Positions 5,779-6,465 of a stretch of 6,465 bases of DNA are shown here, in pieces (the first letter of the stretch is position 1; every line of letters starts with the position of its first letter). The notes beneath the pieces are model-generated. The model made no database searches and was not told the origin of the DNA. It saw only the letters and a program-made list of their open reading frames with translations. Source of the DNA: an uncultured Alphaproteobacteria bacterium (lineage in GTDB: Bacteria; Pseudomonadota; Alphaproteobacteria; CAAHEQ01; UBA3637); contig CALXTZ010000073.1 of the NCBI GenBank assembly GCA_944391545.1, forward strand, positions 1-6,465. Reading direction: 5' to 3'. Made by a program: the position numbers and the translations under genes.

Positions 5779-5842
5779 GTACTTTTTCGAGTACTGATTC
5801 GTAAGGTAAGAAGCCTTTAAAAGGAAAAGTAGGAGTAAAATA

Positions 5843-6465
5843 ATGAATAATACGGACGGCGCAGACCCTCGAACGTTGGTGTGGGATAAAATCATTTATC
5901 TGCCGACATCACAGGCGATGGAACAATTGGGCTTTTCTGCGCTTCAGCAAAGCGAGCCGCATCTTTATTCCAAATTATATGAATGCCTGGTTGCTTTGAC
6001 GGCATCAAAACGGTTTATGAAGATGGCTGAACGCTTGAATAGTATGGATGATCGGGATGCTTATTTTACGAAATCTTTTTCGTTGGCGCAGTCGGATGCG
6101 TTGATGCAGAAGAAAGCTTCGTTGACGGATCAGGAAAAAATGTTTTTTGATTACGAAGTCGGTGTTTCTGTGTTGTACGGCGCGTATTGCAAAGCAAACG
6201 CCATTCAAAATGAAACGGTTTCTCGGGCAGCGGAAGATGGGATTCGAGCAGTTGCCGGTTTTTATCGGGATCAGTTTCATTATACGTCTTTTAAATTTCA
6301 CAATGCGATGTTCGGTGCGGAAACGATTGAAATGGATTCGCCGGCAGCGCTGGGATTAAAATTGATGGATAAAGCGTATTCGCAGGATAAAAAGGCGTGG
6401 AATAACTTTGCGTACCATTATTCGTTAAAAGATCCGATGTATGTTGAAGAATTATTTTGGAAAAT
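5843..6465 (+). CDS. Unrecognised protein, 3' end beyond the window
   Basis: The frame is open from the ATG at 5843 to the last base, giving 207 complete codons with no stop, so the gene is 3'-partial. The start is supported by AGGAG at 5831-5835, 7 nt upstream, and by a strong promoter. The protein begins MNNTDGADPRTLVWDKI. It has no signal peptide or membrane segment, so it is likely cytoplasmic. It appears mostly helical, with many aromatic residues and mixed charge. Recognisable stretches include LYSKLYECLVAL (41-52), LTDQEKMFFDYEVGVSVLYG (94-113) and VAGFYRDQFHYTSFKFHNAM (137-156). I recognise no family or catalytic motif. It diverges from the rpmI operon and may be under CtrA-type control. 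No function is proposed. Confidence 0.85.
   Translation, partial: MNNTDGADPRTLVWDKIIYLPTSQAMEQLGFSALQQSEPHLYSKLYECLVALTASKRFMKMAERLNSMDDRDAYFTKSFSLAQSDALMQKKASLTDQEKMFFDYEVGVSVLYGAYCKANAIQNETVSRAAEDGIRAVAGFYRDQFHYTSFKFHNAMFGAETIEMDSPAALGLKLMDKAYSQDKKAWNNFAYHYSLKDPMYVEELFWK

Larger units (their letters stand above)
5341..5842. other. 502-bp divergent intergenic region
   Basis: This AT-rich region lies between the rpmI and 5843 gene starts, which diverge. It contains the rpmI promoter and leader hairpin at the left, a plus-strand terminator-like hairpin in the middle, and a CtrA-like box with a strong plus-strand promoter at the right. Between about 5445 and 5580 and between 5620 and 5720 I see no gene, tRNA or recognised RNA. 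At 5680-5694 there is a purely AT-type weak hairpin followed by five T. Confidence 0.7.

Overview
The window looks like the end of a contig from an alphaproteobacterium, probably an uncultured and possibly gut-associated lineage. This is inferred from three things: the gene order rpmI-rplT-pheS-pheT with no infC directly in front; the PheS C-terminal tail running on past the usual catalytic-domain end (RWIKHYGFLPLDVPTV); and a prepilin-like protein with the GRSMIEML motif, which I associate with such genomes. No database search was possible, so the taxonomy is tentative.

Layout, left to right. Positions 13-70 are not biological: they align without gaps to the Illumina P5/Read-1 adapter (48 of 58 bases, with an exact core at 37-57). 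The minus-strand prepilin-like gene (1134 down to the contig edge) therefore has an artificial C-terminus and stop codon. It has a consensus promoter and ribosome binding site. Its type IV pilin cleavage/transmembrane motif comes only after about 170 residues of unusual leader, encoded by DNA carrying several GC-rich palindromes. These include two inverted copies of a 35-bp palindromic repeat.

Next comes a housekeeping block on the minus strand. rpmI and rplT (ribosomal proteins L35 and L20) are coupled. A terminator-like hairpin with an overlapping promoter follows, then pheS and pheT (phenylalanyl-tRNA synthetase alpha and beta) joined by an ATGA overlap. An intrinsic terminator closes pheT and directly abuts the prepilin promoter.

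On the right, a 502-bp divergent intergenic region holds the rpmI promoter (minus) and a strong sigma-70-type promoter (plus). A perfect TTAA-N7-TTAA box, the CtrA consensus, lies just upstream of the plus-strand promoter. That promoter drives an unrecognised gene that starts at 5843 and runs off the window end. I see no complete new defence or mobile system. The most unusual biology is the palindrome-loaded, in-frame leader of the prepilin-like gene.
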